Part shown: positions 25,424 to 36,824 of the stretch, in pieces | Position numbering within the stretch: the first letter of the stretch is position 1 | Layout of the letters: each line of letters opens with the position of its first letter | Program-made: the position numbers and the translations under genes | The notes under the pieces: model-generated | Databases searched by the model: none | The model's input: the letters and a program-made list of their open reading frames with translations, nothing else | What the model was told of the DNA's origin: nothing | Assembly: GCA_025331435.1 (NCBI GenBank) | Contig: JAIWNI010000071.1 | Span: forward strand, 62,001 to 126,000 | Origin: Choanephora cucurbitarum | Lineage: Eukaryota; Mucoromycota; Mucoromycetes; Mucorales; Choanephoraceae | Direction: 5' to 3' | DNA: 64,000 nucleotides

Positions 25424-27216
25424 TCAACAAGGGGTTACACTAATAGGTGCAATAGGCAATATAGGCTTATTGGAATCTGCTATCTCTCCACTAGCCCCTT
25501 CAGCTAAGGCTGGAACTGTGCTGACAAACTTATCGTTGGTCAATCTTCTGCCCATTTGTCCTTTAGGTCTAAATGTATCTACTGCTCCAACATCAACTAA
25601 ACGAAAAAGAAAGGGTCAATTGATGGTAGCTCTCATTTGACAGGTAAGCTTACTTTTATATAATTTCTCTTCACAAGAAAAGGCTTTTGGCTTCAACTCA
25701 ATGATGGTATGAAGTGGAATACGTGCATACGGTAACTCTTCATGACTAAGTCCCATGAAATAAGCATACATACAACGAATAGTGGCCTGGTGAGAGATGA
25801 TGAGGATATTCTCATGTCTCTCTAGATCCATAATAACAGGCTCCAGCCTCAACACTAAGTCTCTATAGCTCTATATAATTCATCCTGAATAAGCTCTTTT
25901 CTTTTTAAGGTTGTTGAGAACAACTTACTTCCCCACCTCTATATCGGTAGTTAAACTTATCTTCGTCACGTCTAGCAAAATCATCCGGGTATTTAGCCTA
26001 TAATTAAAAAAATTTTAGACTATTTGAGGTTGAACACTAAAAAAAGGATAAACTTTACTGCAATTTCATCATAGGTCATTCCATCACAAACACCTGTATC
26101 TAGTTCATCCAAAGCTTTCCATTGTTTCTTTGGGAATGGAAGATGTCTAGCAGTCTGAATAGTACGAGTCATAGAAGATGTCCAGACTGTCAGTGGTCGA
26201 TCACCAATGTTCTCTCTTACTAATTCTGGTAATTTTAATGCATATTGTTCTCCCCGAGGTGACAGGCCTGCGTCACCACCAATTCTGTCTTCTAAATTAA
26301 ACATTGATTCACCATGCTATTCAAAAGTTAAATAACTCTATTGCGCCCAAAGATCAAAGAAACTTACTCTACTGAACCAAATACGTTTAGGACGCGTATG
26401 TAAATTCATAAGGTAATATACAATTCTACTTTCCAAATAACCACGAATCATATTGATAATATATTGACTGCCTACATTGATCAGCTTGATGTAGGTAAGC
26501 TCTTGTTCTGTGACAGTCTCATAGGCTGCTTCATAATGACGAATACGCTGCATGAAGTCATCCGTAGCCTCTTCGGGGTCGCGATCACAATAGTCAGGAG
26601 AAGACAGCTTGACATCCTTGATATTGGACATAATTAGATCCTCATCATCGCAAATAGACTCGATAAATAACACTTGAATGTCGCGCGATGTCAACTCTTG
26701 ATTGATCCAGGCTCTTCCTTGTTTTGTTGAGTTGGTGGCATCCAGAATAGCTACAGTTCCATTCTCTTTCTCGAACCAACGAATCATATCACCAAGTGCC
26801 ATAGAAGCTGCTTGATGTCTTACTTTCATCGCTTCAGTATTGTGGGTATCAAAGAATGTATGTGGCATATTGAGGCCAGCCAGTTTTCTACGGTAGCTGC
26901 TTACAGTAAATATTTGGGTCTTGATACCCAACCAAGTCAAATAACGACACACTAAAATAAAGTTTGAGCATAGGTCATTGAAGAAGACATAAACCTTGAT
27001 CTTACCTTTACAAGAAATATAAGTCTTTCCTCGTGCCGGTAATCCTACCATCTATGTGTACATATGCTATTTAGCATAGATTGTTTAACCAAATGATTGG
27101 ATATTCTTACCACACAGGCAATACGCAAATCCTCTAGTTAAGCAAATAAGATGAAATCAGTTGAATGAAACGACCAAAGACAACAACAGTTTGCTCTTAC
27201 TTTGTAAAGTGCTCAT
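25424..27216 (-). CDS. 6-phosphofructo-2-kinase/fructose-2,6-bisphosphatase
   Basis: Bifunctional enzyme that makes and removes fructose-2,6-bisphosphate, the regulator of glycolysis versus gluconeogenesis. 461 residues from eight exons: 27216-27201 (16 bases), 27133-27111, 27051-27006, 26951-26368, 26316-26059, 25997-25929, 25870-25654 and 25596-25424. The kinase half has the Walker A motif GLPARGKT at residues 16-23. The phosphatase half has RHGESMFNLEDRIGGD with catalytic His224, and the second active His in ISHQATIRC (about 359). Both phosphatase histidines are present, so it should be bifunctional, unlike yeast Pfk26. Almost no N-terminal regulatory extension precedes the kinase. The tiny first exons are supported by the conserved DLRIACVMVGLPARGKT run they assemble. 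Confidence 0.94.
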
Positions 27217-30200
27217 ATTGAACGAATAGTATATGTAAGAAAAAAAGAGAGAAAGGAAAAAGGAAAATTAATTCCCAACATGATTGATTTTTAAATTGTC
27301 CAACTCCGATTTTTTCCATGTCTGAAAAGTGTGCATATTATTCCATTTGATTACATTGTTTACTCACTTTTGACTAAGAAGGTTACTAATGAATTATGTT
27401 GCTATGATATCACATTGATTTCTCTTTTTGTAGCTTTTTTCTAACTTGGGATCATTAGGGCTCTCAGGGTCTAACTTCAAATAAGCTTATCGAAGCATCA
27501 GTAAAGACATACAATTAAGGAGTTTTTTTTTTTTTTTTTACAATAAATCAGAGATTATCTCCAAGTCCCGATATGCGGGAAATCACAGGAAACCTACTTT
27601 ACGCTACACTTGGTCTTGATTATGCAGCTATTCTGTCTTTCGTGTTAGAAGAAGAAGGAAGTTCGTCATTAGAGTTATAAAATACTCGTATGATTGAGAT
27701 TGCTTCAAACAAACAAATGATATAGATTGTTATTCTATCTCTTTTTTAACTGTTGGATCAAGAGAAGTTCAGATTGGAATGGCTCTCCTTATGTGGAAGA
27801 TAACTAGCCAAATCAATACTTTACCAAGTAGTCTTGAAAAACATAAATCTTATTTCAAATTACAAAAATTGGACACAAGTGGGCCTATTCTCATTCGCAA
27901 AGCACAATACTGTCAAAGAAAATTGTAAGGACAAAAGTGTTGTTTCACCTAGATGGTGAGCATTATATATATGTAGTTTGTCCAGATTCTATACGATAAC
28001 TAAGGTAGTGTGAGTTCTTTCTTTCCAGGCCGCCACGTTCGCAACATTTTGCACTATAGCAAAGCTAAGTTGAAGGAATAGCTTCTCTATTACTAAAACA
28101 TCCATTTAAAAGAAAGCGCTTTTGATCCTTTCAAATTGAACTTCCTTCATATAATAACAACAGATATCTTGTTATGTTTGTTATATTGAAAGCCAACATT
28201 AGAACTCCAATCTTAGCATGAAGAACATTCGAAACACATTTCGAAATATTTGACAAGTGTATACGAGTTGTATCTTATGAATTCAAAGATATCGAAACCA
28301 TCAGTTTCTTTTCGTGCAGAGGATTCCATCACTTGTATGTTATGCAGACTAATACTTTTTGAGAATGAAATAAGCTAAAGAAAAGTGAAAGATGAAACTA
28401 CTTTGTCAAGGCAATGTCATATTTACTGTTACAAAGGTTTGGAATCGTTTGATTTGCATATAAAGAAAAACAAGTACTTGCTGGCATTCTCGGCTAAGAA
28501 AATGTTCGCATTATCATGTAGATAAAGCAGAAGAAGTGAAAAGAAAGTTTTGATTCTTTTCTCAAGTCTTAGGAGTCAGATGCTTTAAGTTGTATACTTT
28601 TAACTAGCCAAGTTATTTTTAAGAATTCATTGCAACGTAAGAGAAACAGAGAGCCGATGACAGAGAAAGGGGTTTTGTATAAGCGCCATTCTCTACCAAG
28701 TCACTTTCTTAAGACAGAAGATGTTGGCAGTGCAAAAAGCTAAAGATAAATGTAATAAGAAACACCTCCAAAATATTTTCGACCAACAAGGGTGGCTTTA
28801 TATCCAATATCGCAATGAACTTGTAGAACATCTTTTTTCTTTTCACGTAAATTAATGATTTGAAGTACTAGAAAGAAGTGCCAAGTTCTTGTTATTAATA
28901 AAACATACAAGACAAATGATCAAAACATGCCTTTGATCTGTATGTATGGTGTCCAGAACCTTGGCAACGATGCTCTGAAGCCATTTCTTGTTGCTTTTGC
29001 CTTTGCCTGTAATGAATAGTGAGCAGTATATACTTGTTTTCTAGAGCTAATGAGGGATGCTTAAGAAACTACACATCCTGAGCAGCCTCTGTTTACAACA
29101 TATAAGTACATGGTGTTGATAGAAGCATTAGAAACTGTGCTTTTGAAATTTGACAAATTACTCTGCATATGGCATATCATGAACAATACAAAAAAGAACT
29201 CGACAAGAATGGACGCTTCTTCGGAAAAGAAAATAAGAGAAGAACCAATCAAACTTGCACAAAAAATGATTCATGTCAAGGATGAAAAACACTTCAACAA
29301 CTTGGCCATGAAATAAATCATCTTTATAGTATAATAAGCTCTGTATTTCACTAAGAAATAGTATCTTCATAGATAGAAAAAAATATCCTCGCAAAATCAA
29401 ACCTATAACAAAGACTTTATCTTACGAGCCAGCATATCTAAGGAACAAGTCTTTAATAGCTGTCTTTCGTAAATTATCTTTCCTAAAGAACATGTTTGAG
29501 ATTCGTTATTTAAAGCCTACCAATTAAACTCAAGCCCCTATATTCCTCTACATTACATTGAAAGTAGAAAGCGACCGTCGCGCTTTCAAGGTTGGCCTCT
29601 TTAGACGACTGAACATTATTCTCGCCTTTGAGTACATTGACGCGTACTGTTGTTTATTAGTATAAAAGCTTGATCTTCTAGAGCAAGAAGAAACCTAAAA
29701 TCAAGATATGTTGATTTACAGGAACAACAAGTTGAGTACTGTCAGAAGCTGCACGTCCAGCTTGCACTGCTGTTGAACCAGGTCAAATGGCTTGTGGCAA
29801 TAAACCAATGGTGATGATGGTTGTTTTTGCTCTGCAAAGCAGAACTTCCTTCACTCATGCTTGCATGACGTTCTTTCTTTGGAAGGTGAGCCTTTTGCAA
29901 CGCAAGGCGTTCATCGTCACTGACACTTGAGCGAAATTCAGAATGGGGTGACTTGATCAGTTCCTTTTGTTGATAACAAGGAATAGTAGCGGTTCATCTT
30001 TAGGCTTGAAGCACAATTTCATCACCATGCGAGTTCGAATACTTTTATGCTTGACATGCATATCAGTTGTATAAAAAACAAGAAGATGAACTCTTTGTTT
30101 TACACATCTATTTTGGTATCATCAAGTAGAAGCAATTCTGAGCTACACCTGGACGAAACTATGGGTAAATCCCTATACAATGCGAGATCCCCAAACGCTC

Positions 30201-31175
30201 ACAAGCACAGTGTTTTATGCCTCCTCCCTTTCTTAAGGATACAAATCTATTGTTCTGTTCTCTTTGCCTTTTGTTTTGCAAATGAACTACTGTACAAATA
30301 AAAATATACAACCCATATAGGATTTCTTTTTTGCCTTGCAGCAATCCCCAAGCCGTGACTAATATTAACAGGAAGGATCATAGCAATTTCTTTTCAATTC
30401 GATTTTTGACATTTATAAAAAAAAATCCTCTTTGTTCTTTGTGCATACAATGAGAGGAATGCACAGAAAGAAGTAATTTATGATAAGATTGGTTTTTCAA
30501 AATTAGTAATAAGACTGCTTCCAAATACTTTAGTAAAGCATACATAGAGCAAGTTTGAAGCTCGTATTATTTTAGTGCTCAAATACTAGTCAACTCAGAG
30601 AGGAGTGAGTTGAGAGGAGCAGAAGGTTGATTCAATCCCCTCTATTTAACTCAATCTAATTAAGGACCACATATCAAATCAATTAAAGCACTCAATTTCC
30701 TTTTTTTTTCATCTGGATACAAATGCTCCTGTGCTGCTCATGCCCAATCGTCTAAATTGAATAAAGGCAATCCAAACGAGATGAGCATATAACATATGAT
30801 TTGAAATACCACATAATAAAAGCAATTTCTATTAAGTTATTCACTAACACTTGACTAGAGTTTGCAGTGACGTCAATTTCTTCTTTGAAATCTTAATAGA
30901 CAAAAGCATATCTTCCTTTTTTAGTAGTGGATATTTATATCTGGTGTAGTTTGTCAACAGTAATAAGTTAAACAACAATGCGTTACAAGAGAAAAATCAT
31001 GCAATTTCAACGTTTATGCTTCGGAAAGCATAATAGAACTACAGTTCCGAAGAAGATAGGCGCTTTGGATTCATACTGTATGTTTCGAATATCAAAAGCG
31101 TTGATAAATAAGCAGACCCAATATAGAAGATTTATTATGTATACGGGCTGAGCGATAAAAGAAAAATTAACACAT
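27217..31175. other. Gene-poor stretch (3.96 kb) with transposon relics
   Basis: The longest gene-free stretch. A MULE-type relic is recognisable at 28937-29316. The reverse strand at about 29960-29780 has a short coding-like stretch (DDERLALQKAHLPKKERH) without start or splice context. The rest is AT-rich, with no domain signal or RNA gene. Confidence 0.5.
28937..29316 (+). pseudogene. Degenerate MULE-type transposase fragment
   Basis: A reading frame near 28980 gives KPFLVAFAFACNE. After stop codons, the frame at 29110-29316 gives ALETVLLKFDKLLCIWHIMNN. Both match the pattern of Mutator-like (MULE/FAR1-type) transposases, in which a hydrophobic F-A-F segment with N-E precedes a [LLCIWHI-x-N] motif by 50-60 residues. 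Stops and a frame change between the blocks make it a dead fragment. The catalytic acids cannot be traced. Identification rests on motif recall only. Confidence 0.5.
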
Positions 31176-32827
31176 TTAAATACTCTGTCTAAAAACTCTG
31201 TTATGACGACATATGCTTGGTCCATATTCATCATACTCTGCCTTTGTATGACAAGTGTTATAGAATTCGGCCTATCAATCGAATGTGAGTCCTCTGTTCA
31301 ATTTCTAAAAAACAAGACTTACTGTTGAAGCCAATAAAGCACCACCGAACCAGACAGCATGGCGTTGCTTTTTGTGTGAAATGACATTGACTTCCATAGG
31401 AGTTGCCTTCATTTCCGAGCGGCTTCTCAATTCACTGTCTTGAATACGCTTATCAACTGTGCGTTTAATGTCACGCTGAAGTCTCTTATCGAAGCCCTTG
31501 AACATAGTGGAACCACCAGATAAAACAATGTTTTTGTACAAACCTCTACGAGCATCAATAGGACTGGTCTGGATGACTGTATCAACAATCTCTGGCAAAG
31601 GTGTCAAGAAATCTGAGCTAGCAATTTCAGGATTGAAAAAGATTTCTGGTGCAAGGAAACGTTCGAAGCCAATGTCAACTGAATAGCTCTATTGTTGTTA
31701 AACAGAACTGATATCAAAATACGGATCGGCATATAAAAAAAGTGCATTTACCTTGCCAGTGACAGAATGGATGCCATCATATTGCTTAAAATATTTAGAA
31801 GGCTCTTGCTCATACTTTTTAAACTCTTTAACAATATCAGGGCAAACATAACTGTAGTCTTCTTTGATAGCCTGAGCAATACGGAAAGAATCTTCGGGTG
31901 GAATACTAGTTTCACCACGTTCACGCAACAAGTTTTGAACGAATGAAGTAATGTCACTACCAGCGATAGGTACACTCTTGATAGAACTAGCAATGACATA
32001 GCCTTCAGCCTACACAAAAAGAATTGATGGATACCTTCCTCTCCTTTCTTTTTCTACTATATTTCTTTACTTACCACAGGAATAACGTGAGTCACACCAT
32101 CACCGGAATCAACCACAGTACCTGTCAATGTCTGCTCACTTACTTTGCTTGAAGTCCAAGAGGCAGCCAAGGCCAATACAGCTTGTACAGCAATATAAAG
32201 ACCTTGAACATTAAATGATTCAAACATAATTTCTGCTGTCATTTCACGGTTTTCTGGGGAATTCATGGGAGGCTCAGTCTGTAGATATGCATGTTAGAAA
32301 CACATTTCCTTTCCGTTCGTTTGTTTCTTTTGTCTCCTTCTTACTAAAAGGAAATAATGATCTTCAGGTTCACAACGCAAGTATTTGAAGATAGACTGTT
32401 CCCAGAATCGTTCCATATGATCCCAGTTATTAATTTGGCCATGGCGAATAGGATAGTTGAGTGCCATAGTCTTAGCTTGAGCAATAGCTTCGTCGCCAAT
32501 ATAAAAATCAAGGTCTTCGATACCACGCTTTGAGGCTAAATTGTTGCTCAAGAAAGAGGGCTTACTGGAAACGCCAGGTCTGCCTGTGCTTGTAGGTGAT
32601 TCGCGTGTAGAGATGGCGGTTGGAAAAACAAAGGATGGCTCCGAGTTTCCACTAAAACCGAGTTTAGTGTACCTAGAAAAAAAAATAAAGACATGAGCTC
32701 ATCCGTTCTCTCGTTTTTTGTTTTGGAATAAATAAAACGCGTCTGGCTAAGACAACTCAAAACAATAAGGCAATGAAGATGCTTACCCGGTACCATTGTC
32801 CATAACAACTACAGGTAATCTGCTCAT
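31176..32827 (-). CDS. ARP3: Actin-related protein 3 (Arp2/3 complex)
   Basis: Subunit of the Arp2/3 complex, which nucleates branched actin. 430 residues from exons 32827-32787, 32672-32345, 32278-32075, 32009-31752, 31688-31323 and 31271-31176; all phases close. Diagnostic runs are [15 protein letters not shown] at the N-terminus, IGDEAIAQA, the phosphate-binding [27 protein letters not shown], and the Arp3-specific C-terminus [24 protein letters not shown]. The length matches Arp3 (418-450), and the [18 protein letters not shown] segment separates it from actin and Arp2. It is divergently placed from the sestrin gene. Confidence 0.97.
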
Positions 32828-34174
32828 TTTCGTTTCAAAAGTATTAGTTCGAGTCTATACACTTGATAAACAAAAAAAAAAAAAGAGAGAAAGACAGGTA
32901 AGTAGAGGTAGTTTGAGAGCGAATGTTTCGGTGTTTCAAAGTCTTTCAGTCTCCACAGAAAGTGCACAAATGCAGCTTCAAACTGCATTTTTCAGTTTTA
33001 CTCTTCCTTCTTCTTCTCTCTCCTTCACTAGGCAAATCTTTGATTGGACGAGCAACAAAACGATTGAAAACGAAAGGCCGAAGAGGGAGTCTAATTGAAA
33101 TATCGAGAGGTTTACTTATTTGATCAGCATAAAACTATAATGTTTGATAATGCAGGATAACCGCATTTTATGTCTGAGATCAAACAGACATTTACATTGA
33201 AGATTTTGACAGCGTTTCAAAGGTGCGGCTCTTGCTTTTCTCAATATAAAGCGAAAAAGACGCTTGTCTTATTAAGTAAAAATGTTAGGCTCTCACTAAA
33301 AACGAAAGAAGCGTCTTCTTACTTGTCAATATCAGTATAGCAGAAATTACAAATAGTTTCTCCCGTAGACTTTGATTGGTAGAAATGGAAGACATCAAAA
33401 GCACCTAGCTCTCAAGTAATATAAAACGCGAAAGACAAACTGTTTCGTCATTTCCCTCTCTGTACAAGAATTCGTCGAAGCGATACTCTTGTTTGTTCGC
33501 GAAGAATTCAAAACGATTATTTCGGTTGAACAAGTGGGCTAAGCATAGTACTTGTGATTTGAAGGATACAAAAAAATGGCAGAGGAGGTCAAATTCAAGT
33601 ATGTCATGCCACTTTTGAAGGAAACACTAGGTTATTAAATCAACAAAACTTATAAAAAAGCATTTTGAGCTGTGTTAGAGTTCGTAACTACAGTCATTTT
33701 GAGATAACTAATATGTATAATCTAAGAGTCTACAAGTCAAGAACAATTGATTAACATCAAACTCGTGTCTGGTTTGTTTAAGATGGTTGCTAAACGAAAT
33801 CAAGATAGCCCAAATGTCAACACATGTATGGAATGCTGTCTAAAACCTCTCTACCGCAACATTGAACCCGTTGCCCAAAAAGACAATTGTTTGCTACCAT
33901 ACAGCCAATCATTCGCCACTCTACGGCTTTAAATAGCCGCTACTATATGCTGGCAGAGAATTTTCAATATGAAGTTCTAAAAGAAGTAACCATTTAATCT
34001 GATTACGGAATTTGATTTGTCTAGAAAAAAAGCTAACACTGTCCGAAACTCAGTGCAAAAAAAAGTATTCAAACCCAAGATTTTATCAGTTCTTTTTCTT
34101 TTTCTTCTCTCTCTCTTTTTTTTCTCCTCACAAAAAGAAAACCCTTAATATATGCAACTCTTCTTCATTTTGAG
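32828..34174. other. Divergent spacer between ARP3 and the sestrin gene (1.35 kb)
   Basis: Promoter region for both neighbours. Pyrimidine-rich tracts precede the sestrin start (34090-34135). ORFs at 32796-33123 and 33747-33932 are short, low in complexity and unlinked to splice signals. Confidence 0.5.
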
Positions 34175-36588
34175 ATGAGCCAAATATGGAACCAACTTGA
34201 CGATCAATCCGAGTCAAGTAAGTCCTTAGTTTTTTTCTTTATTGTCGAATGCTTTCTTGCTTTCCGAAATAAAGTTTTGAACTGAAATTTATTTAAATTA
34301 GTTCGAGATAGTAGAGCGAGTCAATTACAGTCTTGTAGACAACGCATTGCTTTATTTAAAGGCTTGCAAGTAGAGAGTTATGAGGAAAGATCAGCTGCAA
34401 TTGAAAAAATCATCCAAGTCGTAAAATCCTATGTCCGTAGCACACTGTCTCCTTCTTCTTCTGCTGGATCACCCAATCTATCTGATTCACTTATTGAATC
34501 AGAATTATTAGAAGACAGACAAGATCAAGATTTTGGCGAGCAGTTGTTTTATTACCTCTTGACGATTTTGCGACTATCACTTACCTGTCCATACTCTGAT
34601 GTACGACAAACATTTAAAGATCTGTTAGTTGGTATAAAGGTAATAATTTTATTCTTGCATCACATGTTCGACCATGGGGGCTATGCCTATTACATCAAGG
34701 ACTTTATATAAACAACTACAATAGGAATCTGCCTCTATCTGTATACCAAAACAAAAATACAAATCACCCTCACATTTTATTCCAATCTCTGATATTTTCT
34801 CACTCGAATCCACCTCCTCGAGTCATCAAACTGTACTTTATCCGCGCTCCTCTCATTTGTCTTTCTCTCCATGGTCTTATACAAACTCTTCAGTGGACGA
34901 ACCTATTTCTCAACTCCAACCACAAACAATTCGCCAGCCCGCCACATCCTCAGCCGCTTCTTCGATTCACAATGTACCACTTAATGGTCATCATAACAAC
35001 AATTCAACCTTCAAGGACTACACAGGTGGTAGACCCTCGGATGAATATGTAAGGCAAATGTTGATCAAGACTTTTACAGATGAAGGACGGTTGGCCAATG
35101 TTTACCGCGTCCTTGCTTTTTTCCCTACTTTTTTTGAAATATTTCATGTGACTTACACCAAGACGCTAAAAGCACCCATTGGGCCTTTGAATCGAACATG
35201 GAAGACCTATTTGGCACTTATGGTTGCTGCAGAGCAAAAATGCCAATACCTAGTTTCAATGATGAAAATCGATTTTCTGTACAATGGCGGTGACCCTAAC
35301 TGGTTGCTAGGTCTTGATTTTGTGCCTAACAAGTTGCGCAATCTTTCGGGCCTTGTTCTTAAATTAGCTAGACAGCCTTGGCGATTATCAAGCGACGATA
35401 TTGAACAGCTCTTGGCTGGTGGAATTTTGGGCGATGCTTGGAGCCGTGGCGAGTTGGTTCAGGCGACTTTGATCATTGCTACTTTTCTAGGGCTTTCTAG
35501 CTTTATTTTGGGTTGTGGTATCACACCTGAAGTAGACATGACAGATGGTTTTGTTCTGCCTCCAAATCGCTCGGATGCCGAGTATTATCGTGGTATGAAT
35601 GGTATTGAAAGTGAACTGGATTTGCCTACAGTACAATTATCAGATTTAGATCATGGCAGTAATATGGAAGATGACCAAAATCGATTTAATACAGATCATG
35701 GTATTGGTTTAGGCGTCATCACTTCTCCTCCTCTCTCAGTAACAGAAGATGAAGCAATTGTAGAAACAACACAGGCATTGATAGACAAACTCAAATCCAA
35801 AAAGAGCTGCATCATTAAAGAACAGATAATTGAAAGTTTTGAGCGACTCAGGGTACAGGAGTCGCCCGCTAAAATTACCATTGATACTCAGTTTGATAAA
35901 GTGCCCAGATTAGTGGAGGATGAGCACGATGGGACTGAAAGGGAAGCAGTCAGCTATGATGATGAAAACCAAAGAATCAACTCTGTTCACGAAGATTTAC
36001 AACGCTTTGTAAACTCTTCACTTGACGAAACAATTCAACTGGAAGAGTTTCAACAGGAGCACGAAGAATATATGGAATTTATGCTGGGAGAATATTGTTG
36101 GGAGGATCATGGTTGCGATTTGGCTAATCACTATTTACCAGGCATCGGTGATGATTTAGTAGCCGAATTTACAGAAGCGATTAGTATTACTGACTGGAGG
36201 TAACAAAGAAAGGCATGACTGAATTCAAAGAGAACTTATTGTTTCGTATTTCATCCACGTATTTTCTTTCAGTATTTTTCATCCTGTTGCAGAAGAAGTT
36301 GTAGATACCTCTCCATTGCGATTTGCTATTTGGTACTATACTCAAAAAATCATGGGTGTGACCAAAGAAGATTATACTTATGATGACATTCCTACTTACT
36401 TGAATGAGCGCACAACCAAATATATTCGTGACCTGTGTATGTCACCTCATCTGATCCAAAAGAACGACTGGTGCAATATTGGTATCTCCCTTCGACCAGA
36501 AGAAAAATGTCATGTCAATCTTTTGGTTGCCTCTGCTCGTAAACAAGCTGTTTTATGTTATGCTCTGTGTCTTATTTCAGAAGTGTAA
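34175..36588 (+). CDS. Sestrin (PA26) family protein
   Basis: 723-residue model with exons 34175-34217, 34302-34639, 34725-36199 and 36273-36588. The N-terminal sestrin domain reads RPSDEYVRQMLIKTFTDEG, then RVLAFFPTFFEIFH, then WKTYLALMVAAEQKCQYLV, with Cys300 at the place of the sestrin redox cysteine. Next come LSGLVLKLARQPWRLSSDDIEQLL and WSRGELVQATLIIATFLGLSSFI. The C-terminal domain ends with RPEEKCHVNLLVASARKQAVLCYAL, equivalent to the conserved sestrin EKVHVNLLL-type ending. Sestrins restrain TORC1 via GATOR2 and respond to stress and leucine in animals. An acidic linker of about 200 residues and a long N-terminal extension are unlike animal sestrins (about 480-550 residues). A role in TOR control here is inferred. 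Confidence 0.9.
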
Positions 36589-36824
36589 GACCGAGAAAAA
36601 AAAGAGTAATGACTCTCACCTTGCACACACTTTTTTGTATACCTTTCTTTTCAACATCCTCTCTAATTATAACAATAATAAAAAAGAACCCCTAGCCTAA
36701 TCTCGTAATAAGTTCTTTTCGTCTAACCATTCTAATATCCTTCCTTTTTTTCTTAATTGCTACTTTTCTTTTTCCGAGAGAAAAAAATAGATAGACATTT
36801 TGACAGTTTTAGTAAGTAGCTAAA

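Noticed and set aside
29780..29960. Coding-like minus-strand stretch (DDERLALQKAHLPKKERH)
   Set aside because: Too short, with no start, stop or splice context and no recognised family; mentioned only in the gene-desert entry.
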